Positions 1-7,317 are shown, counted from the stretch's first letter. The stretch is DNA of 15,758 bases from JAJBWD01 sp041670885 (GCA_041670885.1 JBAXYJ010000042.1:1-15758); one strand, 5' to 3'. The notes: a model not told the origin generated them from the letters alone. Numbers and translations: made by a program.

Positions 1-294
1 AATCTGTCCGGCGGTCAGATTCAGAGAATATTCATAGCAAAAGCACTGCTTGGAAATCCGGAGCTTCTTATATTTGATGAAATATTTACAGGAGTTGATG
101 AAAAAGCTCAAAAGGAAATCCTGGATATCTTAGCAAATATTAATAAGGATGGAATAACAATAATTTCTGTAGATCACAATTTGATTTCTGCATATAAGAA
201 TTCATCCCATATATTAAAGCTGGCAAATGGAAGAGGTATCATTTATACTAGGGAAGATTTTAAGAATAAGGAGGCAAATTATGCTACAGTATAG
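1..294 (+). CDS. Metal ABC transporter ATP-binding protein, 3' part
   Basis: The reading frame is open from the first base and ends with TAG at 292-294, giving 97 visible C-terminal residues of an ABC ATPase. The window starts at the signature motif (LSGGQ, visible residues 2-6). Walker B follows as LLIFDEIF (residues 22-29), with Ile where most family members have Pro after the catalytic Glu. Then come the D-loop (GVD, 31-33) and the H-loop His (VDHNL, His59). The stop lies 14 bases inside the next gene, a permease of the ABC-3 (ZnuB/MntB) family, so this is very likely the ATPase of a zinc or manganese importer energising uptake at the membrane. The P-loop and N-terminus are outside the window. 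Zinc versus manganese cannot be decided from this fragment. Confidence 0.9.
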   Translation, partial: NLSGGQIQRIFIAKALLGNPELLIFDEIFTGVDEKAQKEILDILANINKDGITIISVDHNLISAYKNSSHILKLANGRGIIYTREDFKNKEANYATV

Positions 295-1072
295 TTTTAT
301 GAAAAATGCTTTTCTGGCAGCCTCATTAGTTTCACTGCTTTGTCCGCTGATAGGAACCTTTGTAGTTTTAAAAAAGTACTCCATGCTGGGAGATACCTTA
401 TCTCATTCATCATTTGCGGGAATTGCGCTGGGAATAGTTTTTGGCTTTAACCCAATATTATCAGCCTTTATATTTACTGCCTTTGCAGGAATAATAATAG
501 AATTATTAAGAAACAAATATGAAAAATATGAAGAGCTTATTATGGTAATAGTGCTTACGCTGGGAGTAGGAATTGGAATAACCCTGGTAAGCTCCGGTAA
601 GGTTAGTACAAATATAGATTCTTACCTGTTTGGAAGCATACTTACCGTTTCTAAAAATGATTTATACACAATACTTGCTTTAAGTATAATTTCAATAATT
701 ACTATATTTTTTTTATACCATAAGCTGATATACATAACCTTTGACGAAGAAGGAGCCCGTATCTCAGGCTTAAACGTAAAACTTATTAATTACATTTTTA
801 TGGTTTTAGTCAGTGCCACTGTTTCGGTGTCCCTAAGGATAATGGGGATGCTGGTTATTTCATCAATGATAGCAGTTCCTGTGGCAGCTTCCCTTCAGCT
901 TAATAAAAGCTTTAAGTATACGCTGATTTTTTCTATAATATTTGGTTTTATAGATACAATAACAGGGCTCATTTTATCTCTATACTTAAATGCGGCACCC
1001 GGAGGACTTATTGCACTGGTATCCGTATTTGTTCTTATTTTAGTTATACTAATAAAAAGCTTTCGAAAATGA
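281..1072 (+). CDS. Metal ABC transporter permease (ZnuB/MntB family)
   Basis: This is a 263-residue polytopic membrane protein of the ABC-3 family, the membrane channel of zinc/manganese importers. Family features are the N-terminal segment FVVLKKYSMLGDTLSHSSFAG (about 27-47), the GLNVKLINY region after a cytoplasmic EEGAR stretch (156-160), and the conserved late segment with SSMIAVPVAAS (194-204). Length is typical (about 260-280). I place the start at ATG 281 because AAGGAGG at 268-274 lies six bases upstream; an in-frame ATG at 227 would add 18 residues, has no ribosome binding site, and lies deep inside the ATPase gene. The overlap with the ATPase gene suggests translational coupling. 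The stop codon sits within a terminator stem. The convergent Fur-family gene fits a metal-responsive locus; Zn versus Mn is unresolved. Confidence 0.9.
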   Translation: MLQYSFMKNAFLAASLVSLLCPLIGTFVVLKKYSMLGDTLSHSSFAGIALGIVFGFNPILSAFIFTAFAGIIIELLRNKYEKYEELIMVIVLTLGVGIGITLVSSGKVSTNIDSYLFGSILTVSKNDLYTILALSIISIITIFFLYHKLIYITFDEEGARISGLNVKLINYIFMVLVSATVSVSLRIMGMLVISSMIAVPVAASLQLNKSFKYTLIFSIIFGFIDTITGLILSLYLNAAPGGLIALVSVFVLILVILIKSFRK

Positions 1073-1093
1073 TTCGAAAGCTTATTTTTTTTC
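1051..1093. terminator. Bidirectional intrinsic terminator between permease and fur-family gene
   Basis: A perfect 11-bp stem (AAGCTTTCGAA at 1057-1067 paired with 1073-1083) encloses a 5-base loop. It is followed on the plus strand by a T-rich tract (from 1084) and on the minus strand by TTTTTATT. The stop of the permease (1070-1072) is in the loop and the stop of the convergent fur-family gene (1082-1084) overlaps the stem, so one hairpin ends both units. Confidence 0.9.
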
Positions 1094-1495
1094 TTTACAG
1101 TTTTTACATATACCTTTAATTACAAAGTCATGCTCGCTCATAACAAAACCGGTTTTATTTTTTATGTATTCTTTAACCTGAGATAAGGGGCAGTCGATTT
1201 CTATTTCTTTATTGCATTCTGAGCATTTAAGTATATGCTTGTGCTTATCCTTATTCAGCTTATATATATATTTGTTTTCACCTAGATTCAATTTTTCTGC
1301 AATTTCCATATCTGAAAATCTTTCTAAATTTCTATATATAGTAGATAAGTCAAAGTCATTTCCCTTTGCATTTAACTTTTTTAAAATATCATCAGCACTA
1401 AGTCCATCATCCTCTTCATTAAGCAGAGCTAAAATAGATAGTCTGGCCTTAGTTATTTTAATTTTATTTAATTTTAATAAATTAGTATTATCCAT
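1082..1495 (-). CDS. Fur-family metalloregulator
   Basis: This 137-residue protein has the Fur layout: an N-terminal winged helix with the recognition segment DLSTIYRNLERF (49-60), then a dimerisation domain with the HKH motif (85-87) and two CxxC pairs (Cys91/Cys94 and Cys130/Cys133) that form the usual structural zinc site. Fur, Zur, PerR and Mur cannot be reliably told apart by eye. The convergent ZnuB-like permease and the upstream MntP-like pump favour a zinc or manganese sensor (Zur- or Mur-like) over an iron sensor; this is inference from context. The start ATG (1493-1495) is preceded by AGAGGATG. It lies 73 bases after the MntP-like gene on the same strand and may be cotranscribed with it or use the weak promoter in that gap. 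Confidence 0.9.
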   Translation of the reverse strand: MDNTNLLKLNKIKITKARLSILALLNEEDDGLSADDILKKLNAKGNDFDLSTIYRNLERFSDMEIAEKLNLGENKYIYKLNKDKHKHILKCSECNKEIEIDCPLSQVKEYIKNKTGFVMSEHDFVIKGICKNCKEKK

Positions 1496-1544
1496 AAAAT
1501 CATCCTCTTATATTTGAATAGTCTGAGTACAATTTTTCATATAT

Positions 1545-1573
1545 ATTATATCACAAATAAAATTAATTTTAAA
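1545..1573 (-). promoter_or_regulatory. Possible promoter for fur-family gene
   Basis: Read on the minus strand, TTTAAA (1568-1573) and a consensus TATAAT (1545-1550) are separated by 17 bases, about 50 bases upstream of the start codon. The -35 matches consensus at four of six positions and overlaps the stop of the MntP-like gene. AT-rich DNA makes chance matches common, so this is tentative. I saw no clear Zur or PerR box here. Confidence 0.4.
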
Positions 1574-2120
1574 AAAATATCATTTTAACTCCAAAGATAA
1601 CTAATATAACTCCCCCTAAATAATCAGCATATTTAGTAAATATCTTGATTTTTCTAAGGAGCCTGGAAATATAAAGAGCCAAAACAGACATAAGAAACGT
1701 GACTAATCCTATAAATAATGTATCTCTAAAAAGCAGCATATTACTTGTTATTTTATTTAATAGAGTAAATCCGATAACAAAGGCATCTATTGAAACAGAT
1801 ATACCGAGGACTAATTCCATTCCCTTCTTTACTAAGACACATTCTCCTGTATTTTTTATTCCTTCTCTCAGCATTAATATACCAACTAGTCCGATTATTA
1901 TTCCTCCCAATACCTTTGGAATTGAAAGCACGTAAGTATTTATTAAAAACCCGGAATAAGCTCCCGCAAGTGATAAAAAAAACTGAAAAAATCCAAAGGA
2001 TATGGAGAATCTTAATTTTTCACTTCTTTTCAGCTTACTGTTTAAGCCAGTACATATTGATATTGAAAAAGCATCCAGTGAAAGTGCTAAAGCTACTATG
2101 AATAGTGAATAGAAACCCAT
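1569..2120 (-). CDS. mntP: MntP-like manganese efflux pump
   Basis: This 183-residue, six-helix membrane protein has the internal duplication of the MntP family. The first repeat carries LALSLDAFSISICTG (residues 11-25, Asp16) and the second ISVSIDAFVIGFT (107-119, Asp112). These Asp residues match the pair known to be essential in MntP pumps, which export Mn(II) across the cytoplasmic membrane. Length matches E. coli MntP (about 188). The start ATG (2118-2120) has an AGGAGG site just upstream, within the 3' end of the AEC carrier gene, so it is read from the same mRNA. No yybP-ykoY (manganese) riboswitch is visible, as expected for an internal operon gene. The related sporulation protein YtaF is an alternative, but length and motif fit MntP better. 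Confidence 0.82.
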   Translation of the reverse strand: MGFYSLFIVALALSLDAFSISICTGLNSKLKRSEKLRFSISFGFFQFFLSLAGAYSGFLINTYVLSIPKVLGGIIIGLVGILMLREGIKNTGECVLVKKGMELVLGISVSIDAFVIGFTLLNKITSNMLLFRDTLFIGLVTFLMSVLALYISRLLRKIKIFTKYADYLGGVILVIFGVKMIFF

Positions 2121-2130
2121 TGCAAGCCTC

Positions 2131-3039
2131 CTAAAGCAATAAAATAATGATTGGTATAGTTACTGCAGATAAAATCGTGGAAATAAATATAATCTTTGAA
2201 GCAAGTTTAACAGCTCCTCCATTAGCCTCCGCAAAAATTGTAGACAAAGTAGCTGCGGGCATAGCTGTAAGAATTACCACAGATCCCATTATAATATTTG
2301 GTAAATGAAACTGTTTCAACACTATAAGCAGGATAACCGGAATAAATAATAATCGAAAAAAGCTTACATAGTATATTTTAAAGCCTGAGGCCATTTCAAT
2401 TAATCTTATATTTGAAAGTGATGCACCTACAACTAACATAGATATTGGAACGGTCATGTTTCCAACCATGCTGAGAGTTCCCATTAAAGGGCTTGGCAGC
2501 TTTATTGAAAACAGAAAAATTAATATACCAATAAATGTTGATACTATTGCAGGGTTTGTAAACATTCTTTTTATGTTATTAAAATCTTTTTTTTCTGAGA
2601 ACAAATATAATCCATATGTCCATATTATTAAATTAAATGCAATATTATACATAGAAGCATAAAATAGTCCTTCTTTTCCGTAAATACTTGAGACCACAGG
2701 AAATCCCATAAATCCGCAGTTTGAAAAAATCGTTATAAATCTTAACACCTGCTGTTCTTTTTTTTCATATTTTGAATATAAAAATTTTGATAAATATATT
2801 GAAAATATTAAAACTGCAAATGTTATTATTATAATAAGTGCTGAGTTATAAGCCATTTTTTTCGAAAAAGAAAAATCAAAGGTAGATATAATTAAACAGG
2901 GCAGTGTAATATTCATTAATAAATTTGATAATCCCTTGTTTAAAGTATCATCAATGATTTTAAATCTAGCTGTAATAAATCCTATAATCATTATAATAAA
3001 TAATATTAATATTTGATTGAAAATAATTCTATAATCCAT
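2131..3039 (-). CDS. AEC (auxin efflux carrier) family transporter
   Basis: This 302-residue hydrophobic protein looks like a ten-helix AEC carrier. Family-like elements are the N-terminal helix followed by GFITARFKIID (residues 20-30), NITLPCLIIS (43-52), the FSNCGFMGFPVVSSIYGKEG segment in the middle, and a second similar repeat ending with AMPAATLSTIFAE near the C-terminus. AEC proteins export organic anions such as malate or other carboxylates; the substrate here cannot be read from sequence. The start ATG (3037-3039) follows AGAGGT, and a good promoter lies just upstream. Its TAG stop is 10 bases before the MntP-like gene, so the two share an mRNA. The link to metal homeostasis is positional only. 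Confidence 0.85.
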   Translation of the reverse strand: MDYRIIFNQILILFIIMIIGFITARFKIIDDTLNKGLSNLLMNITLPCLIISTFDFSFSKKMAYNSALIIIITFAVLIFSIYLSKFLYSKYEKKEQQVLRFITIFSNCGFMGFPVVSSIYGKEGLFYASMYNIAFNLIIWTYGLYLFSEKKDFNNIKRMFTNPAIVSTFIGILIFLFSIKLPSPLMGTLSMVGNMTVPISMLVVGASLSNIRLIEMASGFKIYYVSFFRLLFIPVILLIVLKQFHLPNIIMGSVVILTAMPAATLSTIFAEANGGAVKLASKIIFISTILSAVTIPIIILLL

Positions 3040-3056
3040 ATTTTACCTCTAAATTT

Positions 3057-3085
3057 ATAATATAAGACACATTTAAAGTATACAA
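3057..3085 (-). promoter_or_regulatory. Promoter of AEC-mntP(-fur) operon
   Basis: On the minus strand, TTGTAT (3080-3085), a 17-base spacer and TATTAT (3057-3062) form a reasonable sigma-A promoter about 20 bases ahead of the AEC start codon. It sits in the divergent gap with the alcohol dehydrogenase gene, whose own promoter (around TATAGT/TAAAAT at 3126-3136) is weaker by eye. Confidence 0.6.
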
Positions 3086-3153
3086 TAAAACTATTAATAA
3101 AAAAACCATTATTAAAAATTAAAAATATAGTAAAATGGGATTGGGGTGATTGT

Positions 3154-4287
3154 ATGAAAGAAATAAGACTTCATGGGGAAAAAATAATTTATGGAAAAGG
3201 TTCACTTAAATGCTTATCAGCAATTGGGCAGAAAAGAGCATTTGTAATAACCTCCGGAAGCTCCATGTTTAAAAATGGGACAATATCAGATATTGAAAAA
3301 TATCTAAAGGAAGCCGGTGCTTCTTATACTATCTTTAGTGGAGTTCAGAAAAATCCGGACACAAATGTGGTAATGGAAATACTAGAAAAGATGGATGAAT
3401 TCAAGCCTGATACTGTCATTGCAGTTGGCGGCGGTTCTCCAATAGATGCCGCTAAGGTGGCTTCCCTCTTTTATGAGTTTAAAGAAATTAATTTTGATAA
3501 TGTATTTTCCATCTCTCTTCCTGAAAAAAGAGAAAAAGTGAAAATTATTGCAGTTCCTTCTACATCAGGAACAGGCAGTGAAGTTACAAAGGCAGCCGTT
3601 ATAACATTTAAAGACAGGAACATAAAGGTTGGCATTAAAACTGCAGCTTTCATACCTGACATTGCTATACTGGATCCTGATATTACAATGTCTATGCCAA
3701 AGAATATAGCTGCAGAAACCGGAATGGATGCTATGACTCATTTAATTGAAAGTTATATAAATAAAAATATTGACTATTATACAGAGTGCATATCAGAGGG
3801 AGCTATAATTAATCTTCTTAATGCTCTTCCATCTTCCTGCCTCTATTGTGATAAAGAAAGCAGAGACAGGGTTCATGTATATCAGTCAATAGCAGGTTCA
3901 GTTCTGGCAAACGTTGGTCTTGGAATGTCTCATGGTATATCTCATGCCTTTGGAGGAAGATATGACTTAGGTCATGGATTATTAAACGGAATCTGTCTTC
4001 CATATGTACTTTTATGGAATAAAAAGGATCCTGAAGTAAAAGGAAGATTAGATAAATTAAGCCGCTTAGCAGGAGAAGACATAATATCTGCAATAATAAA
4101 TTTAAAACATAGGATTGGAATTCCAAAGGGTTTCTTTGAAATACTGGATGAAGAAACCTTTAAAAAAGACTTCCCTTTACTTATAGAAAATTCACTTAAA
4201 GGTTCAACACAGGTAAATCCTATTAAAATATCAAAAGAAGATATGGAGCTTATCCTGACTTCAATATATTATGGAAAGGAATTTTAA
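3154..4287 (+). CDS. Iron-containing (group III) alcohol dehydrogenase
   Basis: This 377-residue cytoplasmic oxidoreductase belongs to the Fe-dependent ADH family, which interconverts alcohols and aldehydes with NAD(P)H. Visible features are the nucleotide-binding GGGSPIDAAK (92-101), the PSTSGTGSEV loop (135-144) and the four metal ligands at family spacing: Asp192, His196, His260 and His274 (compare Asp196/His200/His263/His277 in FucO). Length is typical (about 380-390). The start ATG 3154 is preceded by TTGGGGTGAT. The stop is one base before the threonine aldolase start, so the two are one operon. Threonine aldolase releases acetaldehyde from threonine, a likely substrate for this enzyme (inference). 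Butanol, propanediol or other aldehyde specificity cannot be excluded. Confidence 0.9.
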   Translation: MKEIRLHGEKIIYGKGSLKCLSAIGQKRAFVITSGSSMFKNGTISDIEKYLKEAGASYTIFSGVQKNPDTNVVMEILEKMDEFKPDTVIAVGGGSPIDAAKVASLFYEFKEINFDNVFSISLPEKREKVKIIAVPSTSGTGSEVTKAAVITFKDRNIKVGIKTAAFIPDIAILDPDITMSMPKNIAAETGMDAMTHLIESYINKNIDYYTECISEGAIINLLNALPSSCLYCDKESRDRVHVYQSIAGSVLANVGLGMSHGISHAFGGRYDLGHGLLNGICLPYVLLWNKKDPEVKGRLDKLSRLAGEDIISAIINLKHRIGIPKGFFEILDEETFKKDFPLLIENSLKGSTQVNPIKISKEDMELILTSIYYGKEF

Positions 4288-4288
4288 A

Positions 4289-5332
4289 ATGAACAGCAGT
4301 AAATTTATTGATTATAGAAGCGATACAGTTACATTTCCAACTGAAGAAATGAGAGAATCTATGAAAAACGCCTTAGTCGGAGACGATGTATATGAAGATG
4401 ATGAAACTACAAAAAAGCTGGAAAAATTAGCAGCACAGGTTACCGGGAAGGAAGAAAGCATATTTGTTCCATCTGGTACTTTTGGAAATCAGCTTTCACT
4501 TTTTACTCACTGCATAAGAGGGAATGAGGTAATTTTAGGTGAAGACTGTCATATAGTCCAGCATGAGGTTGGAGCCTCTTCAGTAATTGCCGGAGTACAG
4601 CTTAGAACTCTAAAAAGTGATAATGGCGCATTAAGTCCTGAGGATGTTGAAAAGACTATAAGAGGCGAGAATATTCATTTTCCCGAAACTGGTCTTATAT
4701 GCATTGAAAATGCTCATTCAAACGGAAGAGTAATCCCACTGTCTGTTATGGAAAGTATAAGAAATATCTCTTTAAAATATAATATTCCCGTTCATTTAGA
4801 CGGAGCCAGACTTTTTAATGCATCAGCTTTCTTAAATGTGGACCCAAAGGAGATAACAAAATATTCTGATTCAGTTATGTTCTGTTTAAGTAAAGGGCTC
4901 TGTGCTCCTATTGGATCCATGCTTTGTGGAAGTCATGATTTCATAAACAAGGCTAAAAAGAAAAGAAAGCTAATGGGCGGTGGTTTAAGGCAGACCGGAG
5001 TACTGGCTGCTCCCGGAATTATAGCAATAGAAAAAATGACTAAAAGGCTTAAGGAGGATCATGAAAATGCTAAGTACCTGGGCGCTCTTTTATCAGAAAT
5101 TGATGGTATTTATGTAGATAGAGGCAGAATTGAGATAAATATGACCTACTTTACTATGAACTTTAAAAACTTAACACCGCTGATATTAAAAGATGAGTTA
5201 TTAAAGAAAAACATAAAGATCAATGAAGATGAAAATGATGAGATGAGATTTGTTACTAATTACTGGGTTTCTAAAGATGATATAGAATTCACTTGCAAAT
5301 GTATAAATGATTTAGTAAAAAAATATGAATAA
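4289..5332 (+). CDS. ltaE: Low-specificity L-threonine aldolase
   Basis: This 347-residue PLP-dependent enzyme of the fold-type I aldolase family cleaves L-threonine or L-allo-threonine to glycine and acetaldehyde in the cytoplasm. Hallmarks are the N-terminal DYRSDTVTFPTEEMR (8-22), GDDVYEDDETTKKLE (31-45), the HLDGARLFNA segment with the PLP-contacting Asp171 (169-178), and the Schiff-base Lys202 in FCLSKGLCAPIGS (198-210). I chose ATG 4289 because AAAGGA at 4275-4280 lies eight bases upstream; an in-frame ATG at 4271 would add six residues, overlap the dehydrogenase gene and lack a ribosome binding site. The product length matches E. coli LtaE (333). Glycine made here could feed one-carbon metabolism. 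The gene ends in a strong bidirectional terminator. Confidence 0.92.
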   Translation: MNSSKFIDYRSDTVTFPTEEMRESMKNALVGDDVYEDDETTKKLEKLAAQVTGKEESIFVPSGTFGNQLSLFTHCIRGNEVILGEDCHIVQHEVGASSVIAGVQLRTLKSDNGALSPEDVEKTIRGENIHFPETGLICIENAHSNGRVIPLSVMESIRNISLKYNIPVHLDGARLFNASAFLNVDPKEITKYSDSVMFCLSKGLCAPIGSMLCGSHDFINKAKKKRKLMGGGLRQTGVLAAPGIIAIEKMTKRLKEDHENAKYLGALLSEIDGIYVDRGRIEINMTYFTMNFKNLTPLILKDELLKKNIKINEDENDEMRFVTNYWVSKDDIEFTCKCINDLVKKYE

Positions 5333-5356
5333 GCGTCAGCTTATTCATATTTTCCA
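5321..5356. terminator. Bidirectional terminator after threonine aldolase and PAQR genes
   Basis: A perfect 14-bp stem (5321-5334 with 5339-5352) closes a GTCA loop. A T-rich tail follows on both strands (TTTTCC on plus; TTTTTTTACT on minus). The stop of the aldolase gene (5330-5332) lies inside the left arm, and the convergent PAQR gene stops at 5358, so a single hairpin serves both operons. Confidence 0.9.
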
Positions 5357-5357
5357 T

Positions 5358-5999
5358 TTACTTTATTACTAAAAACAAAATCGTAAAGAAGTGAAATATA
5401 CTCCCTGCAAGAACGAAAAGATGCCATATTCCATGATTATAAGGAATCTTCTTTACAAGATAAAGAACAGCACCCAGGGTATATAAAACTCCTCCCAATA
5501 TAAGAAATATGACTGATATTCTTGGTATTGCTCTAACTAAACTGCCAAGCTGAGTAACAATAAGCCATCCCATAATTATATAAATAACTGTAGATATTAT
5601 GTCATGCTTATTAATTATAAAAGGCTGAATGGCAATTCCAAGTATGGTAAGTCCCCATATTACTCCGAATATAACCCATCCTTTAGGACTTCTAAGAACT
5701 GTCAGCAAAATAGGAGTATATGTGCCTGCAATTAGTATATAAATAGAAGAATGATCCATTATCTGAAATACTTTTTTTGCCTTGTAACCTGTTAAACTAT
5801 GATATAAGGTAGATATAGTATAAAGAAGCACCAGAGACACACCATATATTGTAAATGAAACAACATACCAGGCATCCCCATATATACTGGAAAATACTAT
5901 TAAAATTACTAGAGCAGCTACTGCAAGTGCAGCACCAATACCGTGAGTTATTGCATTTACTAAATTTTCTTTTTTTGTATAGTATTTTAGATTTTCCAT
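5358..5999 (-). CDS. PAQR / hemolysin III family membrane protein
   Basis: This 213-residue, seven-helix integral membrane protein belongs to the hemolysin III (YqfA/TrhA, PAQR) family. Conserved features are the N-terminal ENLVNAITHGIGA (11-23), STLYHS with His67 at the end of helix 2, MDHSSIYILIAGTYTP with Asp82/His83 (81-96), and HGIWH (His189, His193) plus FH (His203) near the C-terminus. These match the zinc-binding residues of eukaryotic adiponectin receptors. Relatives are linked to membrane-lipid homeostasis and ceramidase-like hydrolysis; the haemolysin label is historical. Its ATG overlaps the padR stop (TAATG) and GAGGTG precedes it, so translation is coupled to padR. It is the last gene of a degV-padR-PAQR operon. 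Confidence 0.88.
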   Translation of the reverse strand: MENLKYYTKKENLVNAITHGIGAALAVAALVILIVFSSIYGDAWYVVSFTIYGVSLVLLYTISTLYHSLTGYKAKKVFQIMDHSSIYILIAGTYTPILLTVLRSPKGWVIFGVIWGLTILGIAIQPFIINKHDIISTVIYIIMGWLIVTQLGSLVRAIPRISVIFLILGGVLYTLGAVLYLVKKIPYNHGIWHLFVLAGSIFHFFTILFLVIK

Positions 6000-6439
6000 T
6001 ATTTCACCTCATATAAATCTTTATATATTATTTTGAATATAGTCAGAGCATTATCAATGCCGTCTTTTAGTAATTCCTTTTTGCTTTTAAGTTCGGTTTT
6101 GCCTTTATCTGTGAGTGAATATTCCTTTGATATTTTCTTTTTTCCTTCATTCCAGGTCCCTTTTATTATTCCTTCTTTTTCAAATTTCTTTAAAATAGGA
6201 TAAATACCGCCGGTACTTGGTGTCCAAAGGTTATCAGTTCTATCTCCAATCTTACGGGAAATGTCATTGCCGTTGGATGGCTCCGAATCTAATATAAAGA
6301 GGATATATATAGGCAGCAGCCCTTTTGTAAATACCTGACCTACTGCTTTATGTTCTTGTTCTACAAGTTTTAGCTTTTTTAATTTATCTTTATATTCACC
6401 AAGAAGCTTCTTTTCCTCCTCTTTTATATCTATATCCAT
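5999..6439 (-). CDS. PadR-family transcriptional regulator
   Basis: This 146-residue DNA-binding protein has a PadR winged helix: FTKGLLPIYILFILDSEPSNGNDI (37-60) forms the first helices, and TPSTGGIYPILKKFEKEGII (73-92) is the recognition helix and wing start typical of PadR. A C-terminal helix (about 115-145) should dimerise. It carries an unusual charged N-terminal extension of about 35 residues before the domain. I start it at ATG 6437-6439 because TTGGAGGAATA sits directly ahead; an upstream ATG would add six residues and overlap degV more. The start overlaps the degV stop (TAATG), and the stop overlaps the PAQR start. PadR proteins usually repress their own operon in response to small molecules or lipids; the dyads over the operon promoter fit autorepression (inference). 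Confidence 0.9.
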   Translation of the reverse strand: MDIDIKEEEKKLLGEYKDKLKKLKLVEQEHKAVGQVFTKGLLPIYILFILDSEPSNGNDISRKIGDRTDNLWTPSTGGIYPILKKFEKEGIIKGTWNEGKKKISKEYSLTDKGKTELKSKKELLKDGIDNALTIFKIIYKDLYEVK

Positions 6440-7287
6440 TATTCCTCCAAGAGGCAAAGTCCAACCAGTCCTGGTCCGCTGTGAACCCCGGCTACAGGGC
6501 TTATGTTCCCTCCAAAATAAACGGATAATATATTTGGCAGAGTTTTCAACCTATTTGCAAACTCTAATGCTTCTGCAAGTGCATTCCCATGCATTAAAAA
6601 TGCTCTGCATTTTTTATCTTTGGCAACCTCTTCTGCTATCTCAAGCAGTTTATTTAATGACTTTTTTCTGCCTCTGATTTTTGCATAAGTAAAATATTTT
6701 CCATCATTCTTGTCAGGAGATATTATAGGCTTAATATCTAATAGCTCTGCTATTGTTCCTGCTACCTTTCCTATTCTGCCTCCCTTTTTCAAATTTTCCA
6801 ATGTTCCAACTACAAAGAAAAGATTAGATCTTTGAAGAATTGTTGGAATATACTCCTTAATCTCCTGGAAGCTTTTACCCATTTTAATTAATTTTCCGCA
6901 TTCAAATACAACTACTGCCTCACCTACAGAAATAGATTTTGAATCCCAAATAAATGTTTCAATTTCAGGATGATTGTCCGCTGCTATTTTCAGTGCATTA
7001 TATATTCCTGAAAGACCTGAAGACAGTGTAATTGCTATGGCTTTATTGTATCCTTCATTTTCTAATGTTTGAAAAAGTTTTTCCATATCATCCATTGAAG
7101 GAAGTGAAGTTGTTGGAATTTCATTGACCATGTTTTCATATACCTCTTCAGGAGTTATATCTACACCATCAATTAACTCTCTGTCCTTGTATATTATTCT
7201 AAAAGGTAAAACCCTTATATCGTATTCCTTTATTAAATCGCTTGGTACATCTGAAGCTGAATCAGTAATTAAAGCTATTTTTTCCAT
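6439..7287 (-). CDS. DegV family fatty-acid-binding protein (FakB-like)
   Basis: This 282-residue cytoplasmic protein has the DegV fold, whose members bind a fatty acid; FakB proteins present it to the kinase FakA for phosphorylation and entry into phospholipid synthesis. Motifs are the N-terminal ALITDSASD (5-13), TTSLPS (59-64), SSGLSGIYNA (89-98), LKKGGRIGK (166-174) and the C-terminal HSGPGLVG (269-276), which contacts the carboxylate in known structures. Length is standard (about 280). ATG 7285-7287 has AAGGAGGT upstream. It is the first gene of an operon with padR and a PAQR membrane protein, both overlapped by one base, suggesting a lipid-related unit. No FakA gene is in the window. 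Whether this paralogue works with FakA is not shown by sequence. Confidence 0.9.
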   Translation of the reverse strand: MEKIALITDSASDVPSDLIKEYDIRVLPFRIIYKDRELIDGVDITPEEVYENMVNEIPTTSLPSMDDMEKLFQTLENEGYNKAIAITLSSGLSGIYNALKIAADNHPEIETFIWDSKSISVGEAVVVFECGKLIKMGKSFQEIKEYIPTILQRSNLFFVVGTLENLKKGGRIGKVAGTIAELLDIKPIISPDKNDGKYFTYAKIRGRKKSLNKLLEIAEEVAKDKKCRAFLMHGNALAEALEFANRLKTLPNILSVYFGGNISPVAGVHSGPGLVGLCLLEE

Positions 7288-7317
7288 TTTTTTATACCTC
7301 CTTTATTATTCAATTTT

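Noticed and set aside
227..280. Upstream in-frame start extending the metal ABC permease by 18 residues
   Set aside because: It lies within the ATPase coding region, has no ribosome binding site, and the ATG at 281 has AAGGAGG six bases upstream.
1790..2101. 103-codon plus-strand frame antisense to the MntP-like gene
   Set aside because: Opposite a clear membrane protein gene with conserved motifs; its composition reflects the complement of hydrophobic codons.
1569..2120. Manganese riboswitch (yybP-ykoY) controlling the MntP-like gene
   Set aside because: The gene starts 10 bases after the AEC gene stop, leaving no room for a leader, and no such motif is visible ahead of the AEC gene.
3818..4126. 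102-codon minus-strand frame inside the alcohol dehydrogenase gene
   Set aside because: It is fully antisense to a well-conserved enzyme gene, with no ribosome binding site evidence; a frame shadow.
5358..5999. A true haemolysin or virulence factor
   Set aside because: The hemolysin III name is historical; the protein is a PAQR-family membrane protein with conserved zinc-site residues and no toxin features.
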